Shown: in pieces, positions 38,296 through 47,079 of the stretch
Position numbering within the stretch: position 1 is the first letter of the stretch
How the letters are laid out: every line of letters begins with the position of its first letter
NCBI RefSeq assembly: GCF_002902985.1
Contig: NZ_CP026167.1
Span: forward strand, 4,526,001-4,590,000
Source of the DNA: Leclercia sp. LSNIH1
GTDB lineage: Bacteria > Pseudomonadota > Gammaproteobacteria > Enterobacterales > Enterobacteriaceae
DNA length: 64,000 bases
Direction of reading: 5' to 3'
Translations under genes and position numbers: made by a program
The notes under the pieces: model-generated
What the model was told of the DNA's origin: nothing
The model's database searches: none
What the model saw: only the letters and a program-made list of their open reading frames with translations

Positions 38296-38670
38296 ATGCG
38301 CCTGACCGTTATCCCGCTTTTGGGTCTGCTATTAACCGCTTGTCAGATTGATCCTTACACTCATCAGCCTCACTGGACCGGCACCGACTGGTATGGTGCG
38401 GGGAAAGAAGACGCGATGGACGGCGTGGCCGTAAAATCCCGTGAAACGCTTGCCGCTAATTTTAATGACCCTAAGGTGGACCGCCCGGCCTATCTCAAAG
38501 GATATAAAGAGGGACAAAAGAAAATATGCCAGGAAAATTTTGTTTACGCCTGGGGATTAGCCGGTCGAATATTCCCCGCCAGCTGTGATACCGCTGAAAA
38601 CGCCACTCAGCTCCGCACCGCCTGGCAGCAGGGTATGGATGAAGGTACAAAAGCCAGCCGTTTGAATTAA
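38296..38670 (+). CDS. yfiL: YfiL family lipoprotein
   Basis: Small predicted lipoprotein of unknown function. The start ATG at 38296, eight bases after AGGAG, gives 124 residues: MRLTVIPLLGLLLTAC (lipobox LTAC) then QIDPYTHQPHWTGTDWYGAGKEDAMDG, which is conserved with E. coli YfiL, and a C-terminal FPASCDTAENATQL segment. It sits between aroF and yfiR, as in E. coli. A GCTCCTT/AAGGAGC inverted repeat follows at about 38692-38713 and may terminate it. Confidence 0.85.
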   Translation: MRLTVIPLLGLLLTACQIDPYTHQPHWTGTDWYGAGKEDAMDGVAVKSRETLAANFNDPKVDRPAYLKGYKEGQKKICQENFVYAWGLAGRIFPASCDTAENATQLRTAWQQGMDEGTKASRLN

Positions 38671-38803
38671 TAACCTCGATAGCTCCTTTTTAAATTAAGG
38701 AGCCAGGATTTTACTTAAGCTCCTTAATATCAGCGCGACGTAATGACGATCCGGGTAAAAAATGGTATTATTGCGGCAAAACTAAAGGGCTAATATTCCC
38801 AGA

Positions 38804-39355
38804 GTGGTATGGCGGATTCTGGTGGGTAACTATTTTCTCATTTCCGGTTGTCGGGTAGCGCTGGTAGTGATGCTGTTAATATCCTGCGGACACGCTATTG
38901 GCGGAACATTATCCAGAACGGATAAATCGGTACGTTCAATTGTCTCCGGGATCGTCAGTTATACCCGCTGGCCCACCCTCTCTGGCCAGCCAACCCTGTG
39001 CATTTTTGCCTCTTCCCGCTACGTTGAGGCGCTCAGTATCGATGGCCCGGACACGCTGCCCTATATCCCCGTCATTATCCATAGCGATCAAGAGGCACTG
39101 AGTGCAGGATGCCATGCGCTCTATTTTGGCAGTGAGCCTCCCCACGCCCAACTTGAATTAAGCACAGCATTTAATGCCAGACCGTTACTCCTCATTGCGG
39201 AGCAAAATTCGCAGTGTCTTACAGGCAGCGCTTTTTGCCTGATAATAGACGATAGACAGGTCAGATTTTCCGTCAATATGAATGTGCTGTCGCGCAGCGG
39301 AGTCCGGGTTAGTCCTGATGTGTTAATGCTTGCATGGAATACAAAGCATGAATAA
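38804..39355 (+). CDS. yfiR: Periplasmic repressor of diguanylate cyclase, YfiR
   Basis: Periplasmic protein that holds DgcN (YfiN) inactive; redox/envelope stress relieves it. The frame gives up to 183 residues with a hydrophobic N-terminal signal (VALVVMLLISCGHAIGG), then the YfiR domain (VSGIVSYTRWPTLSGQPTLCIFASSRY, LLLIAEQNSQCLTGSAFCLII) with conserved cysteines for disulfides. The start is uncertain: only GTG codons (38804, 38822) are available upstream of the signal. It overlaps dgcN by 8 bp. Its usual partner yfiB is absent. Confidence 0.9.
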   Translation: MVWRILVGNYFLISGCRVALVVMLLISCGHAIGGTLSRTDKSVRSIVSGIVSYTRWPTLSGQPTLCIFASSRYVEALSIDGPDTLPYIPVIIHSDQEALSAGCHALYFGSEPPHAQLELSTAFNARPLLLIAEQNSQCLTGSAFCLIIDDRQVRFSVNMNVLSRSGVRVSPDVLMLAWNTKHE

Positions 39356-40568
39356 GGAATTTACATCAGCGCCGCGTCCAACGTTCAAAAGAACCCTCAG
39401 GCGCATCAGTATAATTAGTGTTCTCATTACCATGACGCTGGTCTGGTTATTATTGTCTATTGCTTCGGTATTCACACTGAAACAGTACGCGCAACGAAAC
39501 CTTGAATTAACCAGCGCCACGGTAAGTCGCAGCCTGGAGGCGACGCTGGTCTTTAATGACACCGCCGCCGCTCACGAAGCGCTGGCCACACTCGGCAAAC
39601 AGGGGCAATTTTCGTCAGCAATATTGCTGGACCGCCACGATAACCCTTTTGCGGCGTGGTCAATGGAGCCAGACGTGCAGGCGGATCCCCTGAGTCAACT
39701 GGTCAGCCAATGGTTATTCCCCCAGCCCATCAGACAGCGCGTCTGGCACAACAACCTGCCGATTGGTGAGTTACGCCTTACCGCACGTGACAGCCTTATT
39801 AGTCACTTTCTCTGGACGTCTCTGGCCGTGTTAACCGGTTGCATCCTGTTTGCCTCCCTGGTGGCGTTAGCGATAACCCGCACCCTGCACAATGGCGTGG
39901 TCACCGCCCTGCAAAACATTACCGAGGTGGTGCATGATGTCCGTACGAACCGGAATTTCTCCCGCCGGGTGCCAGAGGAACGTATTGATGAATTTCATCG
40001 TTTCGGTCAGGACTTCAACAGCCTGCTGGATGAAATGGAGGAGTGGCAGCGCAAACTACAGGCGAAAAATGCCCAGCTGCTGCGCACTGCCATGCACGAC
40101 CCGCTCACCGGGCTGGCGAATCGGGCCGCTTTTCGTACCCGCATCTCGGCCCTGATGAGTGACGCCTCCTCGCGGGCTAACGCCGCCCTGCTCTTCCTGG
40201 ATTGCGATGACTTCAAGCTGATTAACGATACCTGGGGGCACGCCGCGGGCGACGATGTGCTGATTGAAGTGGCCCGCCGCATGGTCGAATTCAGCGGCGG
40301 GCGTCATCAGCCCTATCGTCTGGGCGGGGATGAATTTGCCATCATTCTGTATGGCGTCCACTCGGAGTACGAGGTTCTGCGCCTTTGCGCTGCGCTGACG
40401 CAGCAGTTCAGCCCCTCATATGAGCTGCAAAACGGACTCAGCACCAGAATGTCGCTCAGCATTGGCTTCGCGCTGGGCTGGGAACACCATTCCGTTGAAG
40501 CGTTGCTCGATCAAGCCGACCGGAATATGTATCTGGTGAAGCATCAGCGTCCTAGAAATTCCGCGTAG
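39348..40568 (+). CDS. dgcN: Diguanylate cyclase DgcN
   Basis: Inner-membrane enzyme (YfiN/TpbB) making cyclic di-GMP, which promotes biofilm and, in E. coli, division arrest under stress. The 406 residues from MNKEFTSAPRPTF show helix 1 (about 25-45), a periplasmic CHASE8-type domain, helix 2 (about 150-170), a HAMP segment (TALQNITEVVHDVRTNRNFSRRV), and a GGDEF domain with intact RLGGDEFAI. No RxxD inhibitory site precedes GGDEF. It overlaps yfiR; its 3' end overlaps the opposed PepSY gene by 17 bp. Confidence 0.95.
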   Translation: MNKEFTSAPRPTFKRTLRRISIISVLITMTLVWLLLSIASVFTLKQYAQRNLELTSATVSRSLEATLVFNDTAAAHEALATLGKQGQFSSAILLDRHDNPFAAWSMEPDVQADPLSQLVSQWLFPQPIRQRVWHNNLPIGELRLTARDSLISHFLWTSLAVLTGCILFASLVALAITRTLHNGVVTALQNITEVVHDVRTNRNFSRRVPEERIDEFHRFGQDFNSLLDEMEEWQRKLQAKNAQLLRTAMHDPLTGLANRAAFRTRISALMSDASSRANAALLFLDCDDFKLINDTWGHAAGDDVLIEVARRMVEFSGGRHQPYRLGGDEFAIILYGVHSEYEVLRLCAALTQQFSPSYELQNGLSTRMSLSIGFALGWEHHSVEALLDQADRNMYLVKHQRPRNSA

Positions 40569-41919
40569 AAGACAACGCCGCTGATGCCCCGCGCCAGCGC
40601 AGCCAGTCAACGATGACGAACAGCGCCAGGCTGCATCCCATTACTGGCATCGCCAGCCCCAGTAAAAAGGCGATAGCGAAAGAGAGCACGCGCCCCCACA
40701 GCGGCAACGCCAGCCAGCTCTGACACAGCGTCTGCGCCGGATTGGTTGCCGTCTGGCGGGGTCTTCGCATCCACCACATCCGGTATCCCCAGACGATCAT
40801 CACACACAGCGCGAGGCCAAAAGCGATCAGCACCAGCTGGTTTGGCAGGCCAAACAGCACCCCCATATGGAAATCCACACCCCAGCGGGTCAGTTTGGCC
40901 ATCAGCGGGAAATCCGCAAAGCGGGTCCGATCGATCACCGTCAGGGTCGCCGGGTCAACAGCCACCGCGTCCACCTGCGTCGGCCAGCCGCGATCGATCT
41001 CCGTTACCGTCCACGCCGTGGTAGCGCTTTTCGCCGGGCGGATCTCCAGCTTCGTGGCGTCAATACCTGCTGCATAAGCCGCGTTCATTACGCCGTCATA
41101 CAATGCCAGGTCGGGCTTCATCTGCGGCATGGGCATCGACATGTGGTGACCATGATGATCGGCATGCGGATCGGCGACCTCCGCCGGACCGTGCAGCTGC
41201 GTGTTCACCTGCGGCGTGAGCCAGTTCAGCTGCGCACGCAGTTTATCCACGTTGCCCCCCGCCCACTGGGACCAGGTCAGGCCGGTAGCCGAGAACAACA
41301 GCATGCCCAGCAGCAGACACCAGCCGAGGGAGACGTGTAGCCGACGGTGGTTCTGGAAGCGGTTATTGATGCGCCGTTTTGGCCGGGTATAGAACCACAG
41401 CGCGATCCCTCCCAGCGCAGCGATCCACATCCATGACGCGGCCAGCTCGCTGTAGATACGCCCGATATCGCCCAGCAGTAATGACCGATGCAGATAATCA
41501 ATCTTCTGGCGTAACGGCAGGATACCGCTGGTGCCATAGACGGTCATATCGCCGCGCACCGCCAGGCTGACCGGGTCGATAAAGATGGCCCGGTTCTCAG
41601 AGGCGTTCAGCGCCGGGTCGGCATACATCACCCGGGTGGTCTCACCTGCAACCAGGCCCGGACGTACCGCATGCAGAGGTAGCCCTCCGCCGGTGACCTT
41701 TTCTGCGACCGCGATCTGTTCAGCAAGGGGACGCGCTTCTCCCTCGGTCTCGCTGAACAGGGCATGATGATAAAGCGCATTTTCCAGCTGCGGCGTAGCG
41801 ACATAGAGCGTACCTGAGAGCGCAGCGATGAAGATAAACGGCCCGACAAACAGACCAATATAGAAGTGAAGACGACGCAGCAGGTTGCCCCAGGCTGCGC
41901 GCGAAGTGCAGGTAGTCAT
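40552..41919 (-). CDS. PepSY-associated membrane protein with His/Met-rich loop
   Basis: Predicted inner-membrane protein of the PepSY-TM family (related to PiuB-type metallo-reductases). The 455 residues have membrane segments near 18-40, 160-178, 196-216, about 365-385 and two at the C-terminus. The periplasmic loop has a cluster DPHADHHGHHM (five His, residues 252-259) followed by MSMPMPQM, which suggests copper binding. It follows a DUF2946 gene and replaces yfiB next to dgcN. A role in copper handling or metal reduction is inference; a ferric-siderophore reductase is the alternative. Confidence 0.85.
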   Translation of the reverse strand: MTTCTSRAAWGNLLRRLHFYIGLFVGPFIFIAALSGTLYVATPQLENALYHHALFSETEGEARPLAEQIAVAEKVTGGGLPLHAVRPGLVAGETTRVMYADPALNASENRAIFIDPVSLAVRGDMTVYGTSGILPLRQKIDYLHRSLLLGDIGRIYSELAASWMWIAALGGIALWFYTRPKRRINNRFQNHRRLHVSLGWCLLLGMLLFSATGLTWSQWAGGNVDKLRAQLNWLTPQVNTQLHGPAEVADPHADHHGHHMSMPMPQMKPDLALYDGVMNAAYAAGIDATKLEIRPAKSATTAWTVTEIDRGWPTQVDAVAVDPATLTVIDRTRFADFPLMAKLTRWGVDFHMGVLFGLPNQLVLIAFGLALCVMIVWGYRMWWMRRPRQTATNPAQTLCQSWLALPLWGRVLSFAIAFLLGLAMPVMGCSLALFVIVDWLRWRGASAALSSTRNF

Positions 41920-41949
41920 GCTTTCCCTTTTTCAGGCAATAGATTATCG

Positions 41950-41965
41950 GTACACCAGGGTGTAC
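41950..41965. other. Perfect 16-bp palindrome between the DUF2946 and PepSY genes
   Basis: GTACACC-AG-GGTGTAC in the 53-bp gap upstream of the PepSY gene. It could be an operator or a small RNA hairpin; it does not match CueR, Fur, Zur or TrpR sites that I know. Confidence 0.6.
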
Positions 41966-41972
41966 GTTTTAT

Positions 41973-42368
41973 TTAAATGGAATAAGCAGACAGGTGCGGC
42001 GGTGCGCGGGTATCGGGGCAGAGCCAGGGGAAGAAGTGCCAGTGGCGAACAGAGGGGCGCGGCGGCGTCAGGCGCTGCCTGAGTAATACCGCGCACAGCA
42101 GCATCACCAGCGCCAGAATCACACCCGGCACGTGGGCCAACAGTACGCAGTAACCGCAGGCTTCGGCATGGTCAACCGGCATGCTTTCGGGCGGGGCATG
42201 GTGCTCTGCCATCATGCTCATGTCATGGTGCATGCCGGGCATCGCGCTCATGGGATCTTTTTGCAACGAGACAGAGACCAGCGGCGCAAAGACGATCATC
42301 AGGATCGCAAATAACGCGAGACCTGCCGCGATACGTTGCCATTTTGTCTGATGCTGTTGAGTCGTCAC
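41973..42368 (-). CDS. DUF2946 family Met/His-rich protein
   Basis: Small predicted exported/inner-membrane protein. The 131 residues (GTG start, four bases after GGAGG) have an N-terminal hydrophobic segment (15-35), a Met/His-rich stretch at 40-67 (PGMHHDMSMMAEHH), the DUF2946 signature EACGYCVLLAH (CGYC at 71-74) and a second helix (80-97). Proteins of this family occur near TonB-dependent copper receptors and copper-induced genes. With the PepSY gene 53 bp downstream it forms a probable two-gene metal module; the copper link is inference. Confidence 0.8.
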   Translation of the reverse strand: MTTQQHQTKWQRIAAGLALFAILMIVFAPLVSVSLQKDPMSAMPGMHHDMSMMAEHHAPPESMPVDHAEACGYCVLLAHVPGVILALVMLLCAVLLRQRLTPPRPSVRHWHFFPWLCPDTRAPPHLSAYSI

Positions 42369-42440
42369 TTACCCTCCGTTAGAGCAGGGGCATTGTAAAC
42401 GATTTATGACGAAGAAGTTAATGCGCAGGGCACAGAGAGA

Positions 42441-42477
42441 TAAAAAAAGGGCCGGCCATTCGGCCAGCCCTTTTTAC
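42441..42477 (-). terminator. Terminator of the rpsP-rimM-trmD-rplS operon
   Basis: On the minus strand AAAAAGGGCTGGCC-GAAT-GGCCGGCCCTTTTTTT, 22 nt after the rplS stop. Confidence 0.92.
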
Positions 42478-42498
42478 AGGATGTCGCACAAGCGAATC

Positions 42499-42849
<351 letters not shown>

Positions 42850-42887
42850 TTAATCTCTTATCCTGGGTAAACTGATATTTGGGGGCC

Positions 42888-43655
42888 TCAGGCCATCCCA
42901 TCATGTTTCTGCTGCTGGTGCGCGTGTTCAGTTTTGAACTCGGCCAGCAACTTTGCTTGCTCTTCAGTCAGAGCCAGGTTTTCCAGAAGTTCAGGTCTTC
43001 TAAGCCAGGTACGGCCCAGCGACTGCTTCAGGCGCCAGCGACGAATCTCGGCATGGTTTCCCGACAGTAATACTGGCGGTACCTCCATCCCTTCTAACAC
43101 TTCAGGACGGGTATAGTGTGGACAGTCCAGCAATCCATCAGCAAAAGAGTCTTCTGTTGCTGAAGCTTCATGGCCCAGAACCCCCGGAATAAACCGGGAA
43201 ACCGAGTCAATCAGCGTCATTGCCGGTAACTCACCACCGCTGAGAACGTAATCGCCGATAGACCATTCTTCGTCAATCTCGGTTTGAATTACGCGCTCAT
43301 CTATCCCTTCGTAGCGACCACACACCAGAATCAGTTTCTGATTCGTTGCCAGTTCGCTGACGCCCGCTTGATCAAGCTTGCGTCCCTGAGGTGACAGATA
43401 AATCACCTTTGCGCCTTCACCTGCCGCGGCTTTTGCTGCTGCGATGGCATCCCGCAAGGGTTGAACCATCATGAGCATCCCCGGTCCGCCGCCGTAAGGA
43501 CGATCGTCCACGGTACGGTGCCGGTCATGCGTGAAGTCACGTGGACTCCAGCTTTCGATGCTCAGCAGGCCATTTTTTACTGCCCGGCCAGTTACCCCGT
43601 AATCAGTAATCGCGCGGAACATTTCAGGAAACAGGCTAATAATGCCAATCCACAT
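42888..43655 (-). CDS. trmD: tRNA (guanine(37)-N1)-methyltransferase
   Basis: Makes m1G37 in tRNAs with CCN, CUN and CGG-type anticodons, preventing +1 frameshifts. The 255 residues carry the SPOUT trefoil-knot motifs [13 protein letters not shown] and [17 protein letters not shown], and [20 protein letters not shown] with the catalytic Asp region. Length equals E. coli. It lies 30 nt downstream of rimM. Confidence 0.98.
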   Translation of the reverse strand: MWIGIISLFPEMFRAITDYGVTGRAVKNGLLSIESWSPRDFTHDRHRTVDDRPYGGGPGMLMMVQPLRDAIAAAKAAAGEGAKVIYLSPQGRKLDQAGVSELATNQKLILVCGRYEGIDERVIQTEIDEEWSIGDYVLSGGELPAMTLIDSVSRFIPGVLGHEASATEDSFADGLLDCPHYTRPEVLEGMEVPPVLLSGNHAEIRRWRLKQSLGRTWLRRPELLENLALTEEQAKLLAEFKTEHAHQQQKHDGMA

Positions 43656-43685
43656 AGCGCCGTCTTTTACCGTTTTCAGGAGAAT

Positions 43686-44222
43686 TTAAAAACCAGGATC
43701 CCAATCTACTTCGATAGTACGAGTAGCGAGATCGACTTTCTTGATAACCTGCCCATCGAGGAACGGAACCAGCCGCTCCTTGATACCAAACGCATCTTTC
43801 AGGTTTGCCTTAATGACGAGAACGTCATTGGATCCGGTTTCCATCATATCGATGACTTTCCCCAGACCGTAACCTTCAGTCGTGACTACCTGGCAACCCA
43901 TAAGGTCTTTCCAGTAGTAGTCACCCTCTTCCAGCTGTGGCAACTGCGACGAATCGACGACAATTTCACAATTAGTCAGCGCATTCGCGGCATCACGATC
44001 GTCAACGCCTTTCAACTTGATGATGATGTCCTGATTGTGGTGACGCCAGCTTTCCAGCTCGACCTCTTCCCACTTACCGGCCTTCTGGATAAACCAGGGC
44101 TGATAGTCAAAAATGCTTTCGGCGTCTTCGGTGGAGGAAAACACTCTGAGCCAACCACGGATACCGTAGCAAGAACCCATTTTGCCCAATACAATCGGTT
44201 CAACAGGTGCTTTTTTGCTCAT
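43686..44222 (-). CDS. rimM: Ribosome maturation factor RimM
   Basis: Binds S19 and helps assembly of the 30S head. The 178 residues from [27 protein letters not shown] contain the N-terminal RimM domain and C-terminal PRC barrel ([22 protein letters not shown]). Of two adjacent ATG codons, the second (44222) is five bases from GGTGG and gives the family start MSKK. It lies between rpsP and trmD. Confidence 0.96.
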   Translation of the reverse strand: MSKKAPVEPIVLGKMGSCYGIRGWLRVFSSTEDAESIFDYQPWFIQKAGKWEEVELESWRHHNQDIIIKLKGVDDRDAANALTNCEIVVDSSQLPQLEEGDYYWKDLMGCQVVTTEGYGLGKVIDMMETGSNDVLVIKANLKDAFGIKERLVPFLDGQVIKKVDLATRTIEVDWDPGF

Positions 44223-44240
44223 CATGACCACCGTGACAGA

Positions 44241-44489
44241 TTAAGCTGCTTTGTTTGCTGCTTTGATCAGCGTAGCAACGCGATCGGAAACAGTAGCGCC
44301 CTGGCCAACCCAGTGAGCGATACGATCCAGATCCAGACGGGTTTCTTCTTCTGCGCCAGCGGCCAGTGGGTTGAAGAAACCAACACGCTCGATGAAGCGA
44401 CCGTTGCGTGCATTACGGCTGTCGGTGACAACAACCTGGTAGAACGGACGCTTTTTCGCGCCGTGACGTGCTAAACGAATAGTTACCAT
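44241..44489 (-). CDS. rpsP: 30S ribosomal protein S16
   Basis: Small-subunit protein. The 82 residues [20 protein letters not shown]...[14 protein letters not shown] equal the E. coli length. It is the first gene of the operon rpsP-rimM-trmD-rplS and is preceded by a leader hairpin at 44512-44545. The frame opens 12 codons earlier, through that leader, but [10 protein letters not shown] is the invariant family start. Confidence 0.98.
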   Translation of the reverse strand: MVTIRLARHGAKKRPFYQVVVTDSRNARNGRFIERVGFFNPLAAGAEEETRLDLDRIAHWVGQGATVSDRVATLIKAANKAA

Positions 44490-44511
44490 AACATCCTCTT
44501 GTGTGAATAAA

Positions 44512-44545
44512 ACACCGGGCCCCATCGAGGGAAGGAGCCCGGTGT
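44512..44545 (-). other. Hairpin in the rpsP mRNA leader
   Basis: ACACCGGGC and GCCCGGTGT (9-bp arms) with a 16-nt loop, 22 nt upstream of the rpsP ATG and followed by GTTTTATTC. It could act as an attenuator or an mRNA stabiliser; no family was recognised. Confidence 0.55.
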
Positions 44546-44629
44546 CATATTAAAAGCCCGAAAATTTTACTGATTTCTGGGGAAAATGCAATCAGCATCT
44601 GTTTTTTACTGCACAAGGCCAGGGCGTAA

Positions 44630-44715
44630 CCGGTGCAGCCAGTTTGGCGTCGGCGTGCGCGCAGCTACCGGAGCGTACTTTGCGTACGTGAGGATAGCGA
44701 GCACACCCCGGCGTC
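44630..44715 (-). repeat. Degenerate ERIC-like palindrome between rpsP and ffh
   Basis: On the minus strand CGCTATCCTCACGTACGC...AGTACGCTCC, with CGTAC/GTACG as the central hairpin and GCGCACGCCG after it, resembles an eroded ERIC centre. No other gene is visible in this gap. Confidence 0.35.
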
Positions 44716-44741
44716 AAAATGGCAAATAAGGTAGCCCGATA

Positions 44742-46103
44742 TTATCTACCCGGGAATCCTGGGGGCATCATGCCTTTCATGCCGCGCATCATCTTGGCCA
44801 TGCCGCCCTTCTTCATCTTCTTCATCATGCGCTGCATGTCGTCGAACTGCTTCAGAAGACGGTTCACGTCCTGGACCTGCATCCCACAACCCGCCGCGAT
44901 ACGGCGTTTACGGGAGCCTTTGATGATTTCCGGCTTCGCGCGCTCTTTCAGCGTCATGGAGTTGATAATCGCCTCCATACGCACCAGGACCTTGTCGTCC
45001 ATCTGCGCTTTTACGTTATCCGGAATTTGCCCCATGCCCGGCAGCTTGCCCATCAGGCTCGCCATACCGCCCATGTTTTTCATCTGGCGCAGCTGCTCCA
45101 GGAAGTCGGTCAGATCGAAGCCGTCGCCTTTTTTCAGCTTGGAGGCCAGCTTCTCGGCCTGGGCACGGTCAACCTTGCTCTCGATATCTTCGATCAGCGA
45201 CAGCACGTCGCCCATGCCGAGGATACGGGAGGCAATACGGTCCGGGTGGAACGGCTCCAGCGCTTCGGTCTTTTCGCCGACGCCGAGGAACTTGATTGGC
45301 TTACCGGTGATATGACGAATAGAGAGCGCCGCACCGCCGCGGGCGTCGCCGTCCACTTTGGTCAGCACCACGCCGGTTAACGGCAGCGCTTCGTTGAAGG
45401 CTTTTGCGGTATTGGCCGCATCCTGACCGGTCATGGCGTCAACGACAAACAGGGTTTCTACCGGGTTGATCGCGGCATGCACCTGTTTAATCTCGTCCAT
45501 CATCGCTTCGTCAACGTGCAGACGACCGGCGGTATCCACCAGCAGCACGTCAAAGAACTTCAGCTTCGCCTCTTTCAGCGCCGCGTTAACGATATCGATC
45601 GGTTTCTGTCCGACATCGGACGGGAAGAACTCCACGCCAACCTGTTCAGCCAGGGTTTCCAGCTGTTTGATCGCCGCCGGGCGATAAACGTCGGCAGAGA
45701 CGACCAGCACTTTCTTCTTGTGCTTCTCGCGCAGGAATTTACCCAGCTTACCGACGCTGGTGGTTTTACCCGCACCCTGCAGACCCGCCATCAGCACCAC
45801 TGCGGGTGGTTGCGCCGCCAGGTTCAGGCTCTGGTTCTCTTCGCCCATCGCCGCAACCAGTTCGTTACGCACGATTTTGACGAACTCCTGACCCGGGGTC
45901 AGGCTCTTATTCACTTCATGGCCAACCGCTTTCTCTTTTACGCGGTTGATGAAATCACGGACGACAGGCAGCGCGACGTCTGCTTCGAGCAGCGCCATAC
46001 GCACTTCGCGCAGCGTCTCTTTAATATTGTCTTCGGTAAGGCGTCCACGGCCGCTGATGTTGCGCAGCGTGCGCGACAAACGATCGGTTAAATTATCAAA
46101 CAT
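44742..46103 (-). CDS. ffh: Signal recognition particle protein Ffh
   Basis: SRP54 GTPase that, with 4.5S RNA, targets nascent inner-membrane proteins to FtsY. The 453 residues have an N domain, G domain with GLQGAGKTTSVGKLG, DTAGRLHVD and TKVDGDARGG, and a methionine-rich M domain ending GMKGMMPPGFPGR. Length equals E. coli. It is divergent from ypjD. Confidence 0.98.
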   Translation of the reverse strand: MFDNLTDRLSRTLRNISGRGRLTEDNIKETLREVRMALLEADVALPVVRDFINRVKEKAVGHEVNKSLTPGQEFVKIVRNELVAAMGEENQSLNLAAQPPAVVLMAGLQGAGKTTSVGKLGKFLREKHKKKVLVVSADVYRPAAIKQLETLAEQVGVEFFPSDVGQKPIDIVNAALKEAKLKFFDVLLVDTAGRLHVDEAMMDEIKQVHAAINPVETLFVVDAMTGQDAANTAKAFNEALPLTGVVLTKVDGDARGGAALSIRHITGKPIKFLGVGEKTEALEPFHPDRIASRILGMGDVLSLIEDIESKVDRAQAEKLASKLKKGDGFDLTDFLEQLRQMKNMGGMASLMGKLPGMGQIPDNVKAQMDDKVLVRMEAIINSMTLKERAKPEIIKGSRKRRIAAGCGMQVQDVNRLLKQFDDMQRMMKKMKKGGMAKMMRGMKGMMPPGFPGR

Positions 46104-46269
46104 TGTCTCTCGCCTGGGGTAGAAACGTTAGGTCGCTGGCGCGACACGTACACAGAATTTTGCCGGAGTATAACATGAAGCCGTCTTTGTTGTTATGCAA
46201 CGGTTGGAGCACGCCTCACGTAACGTTATACTGCATCTCTTTCTTATCAGGACAACTGTCGACACCTAT

Positions 46270-47061
46270 ATGCCTGTTTTCGCTCTGATCGCCCTCGTCG
46301 CGTACTCTGTCAGCCTTGCGCTGATCATTCCTGGCCTGTTACAAAAAAACAGTGGCTGGCGGCGAATGGCTATTTTGTCGGCGGTCATCGCGTTGATAAG
46401 CCACGCTTTTGCGCTCGAAGCGCGCATTTTACCGGGCGACGGTAGCGGGCAGAACCTGAGCCTGCTTAACGTCGGCTCACTGGTCAGCCTGATGATCTGT
46501 ACGGTGATGACTATCGTGGCCTCGAAAAACCGCGGCTGGCTGCTGCTGCCCATTGTCTACGCCTTCGCGCTGATCAATCTGGCCTTTGCTACCTTCATGC
46601 CGAACGAATTTATTACCCACCTTGAAACCACCCCGGGCATGATGGTGCATATTGGCCTGTCGCTGTTCTCCTATGCCACGCTGATTATTGCCGCGCTGTA
46701 CGCGCTTCAGCTGGCCTGGATTGACTACCAGCTCAAAAATAAAAAGCTGGTCTTCAGCAATGAGATGCCGCCGCTGATGACCATTGAGCGTAAGATGTTC
46801 CACATCACTCAGGTTGGCGTAGTATTGCTGACGCTCACCCTGAGCACTGGCCTGTTTTATATGCATAATCTCTTCAGCATGGAGAATATCGACAAGGCCG
46901 TGCTCTCCATCATCGCGTGGTTTGTCTATATTGTCCTGTTATGGGGCCATTATCATGAAGGCTGGCGCGGTCGCCGCGTGGTCTGGTTTAACGTGGCGGG
47001 TGCAGGCCTCCTGACCCTTGCCTATTTTGGTAGCCGCGTCATCCAGCAATTTGCCGGCTAA
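46270..47061 (+). CDS. ypjD: Inner membrane protein YpjD (cytochrome c assembly-like)
   Basis: Polytopic membrane protein of the HemX/CcsA-like cytochrome c assembly family; its exact role in enterobacteria is not settled. The 263 residues from MPVFALIALVAYSV have about eight hydrophobic segments, and the conserved block LLWGHYHEGWRGRRVVWFN lies near the end. The longer open frame (from 46195) is not supported by family length. corB follows 18 nt downstream. Confidence 0.93.
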   Translation: MPVFALIALVAYSVSLALIIPGLLQKNSGWRRMAILSAVIALISHAFALEARILPGDGSGQNLSLLNVGSLVSLMICTVMTIVASKNRGWLLLPIVYAFALINLAFATFMPNEFITHLETTPGMMVHIGLSLFSYATLIIAALYALQLAWIDYQLKNKKLVFSNEMPPLMTIERKMFHITQVGVVLLTLTLSTGLFYMHNLFSMENIDKAVLSIIAWFVYIVLLWGHYHEGWRGRRVVWFNVAGAGLLTLAYFGSRVIQQFAG

Positions 47062-47079
47062 GTAACAAAGGAGTTCCCC

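Noticed and set aside
43461..44474. 337-codon open frame opposite rimM, trmD and rpsP
   Set aside because: Runs through three essential genes on the other strand; no motif.
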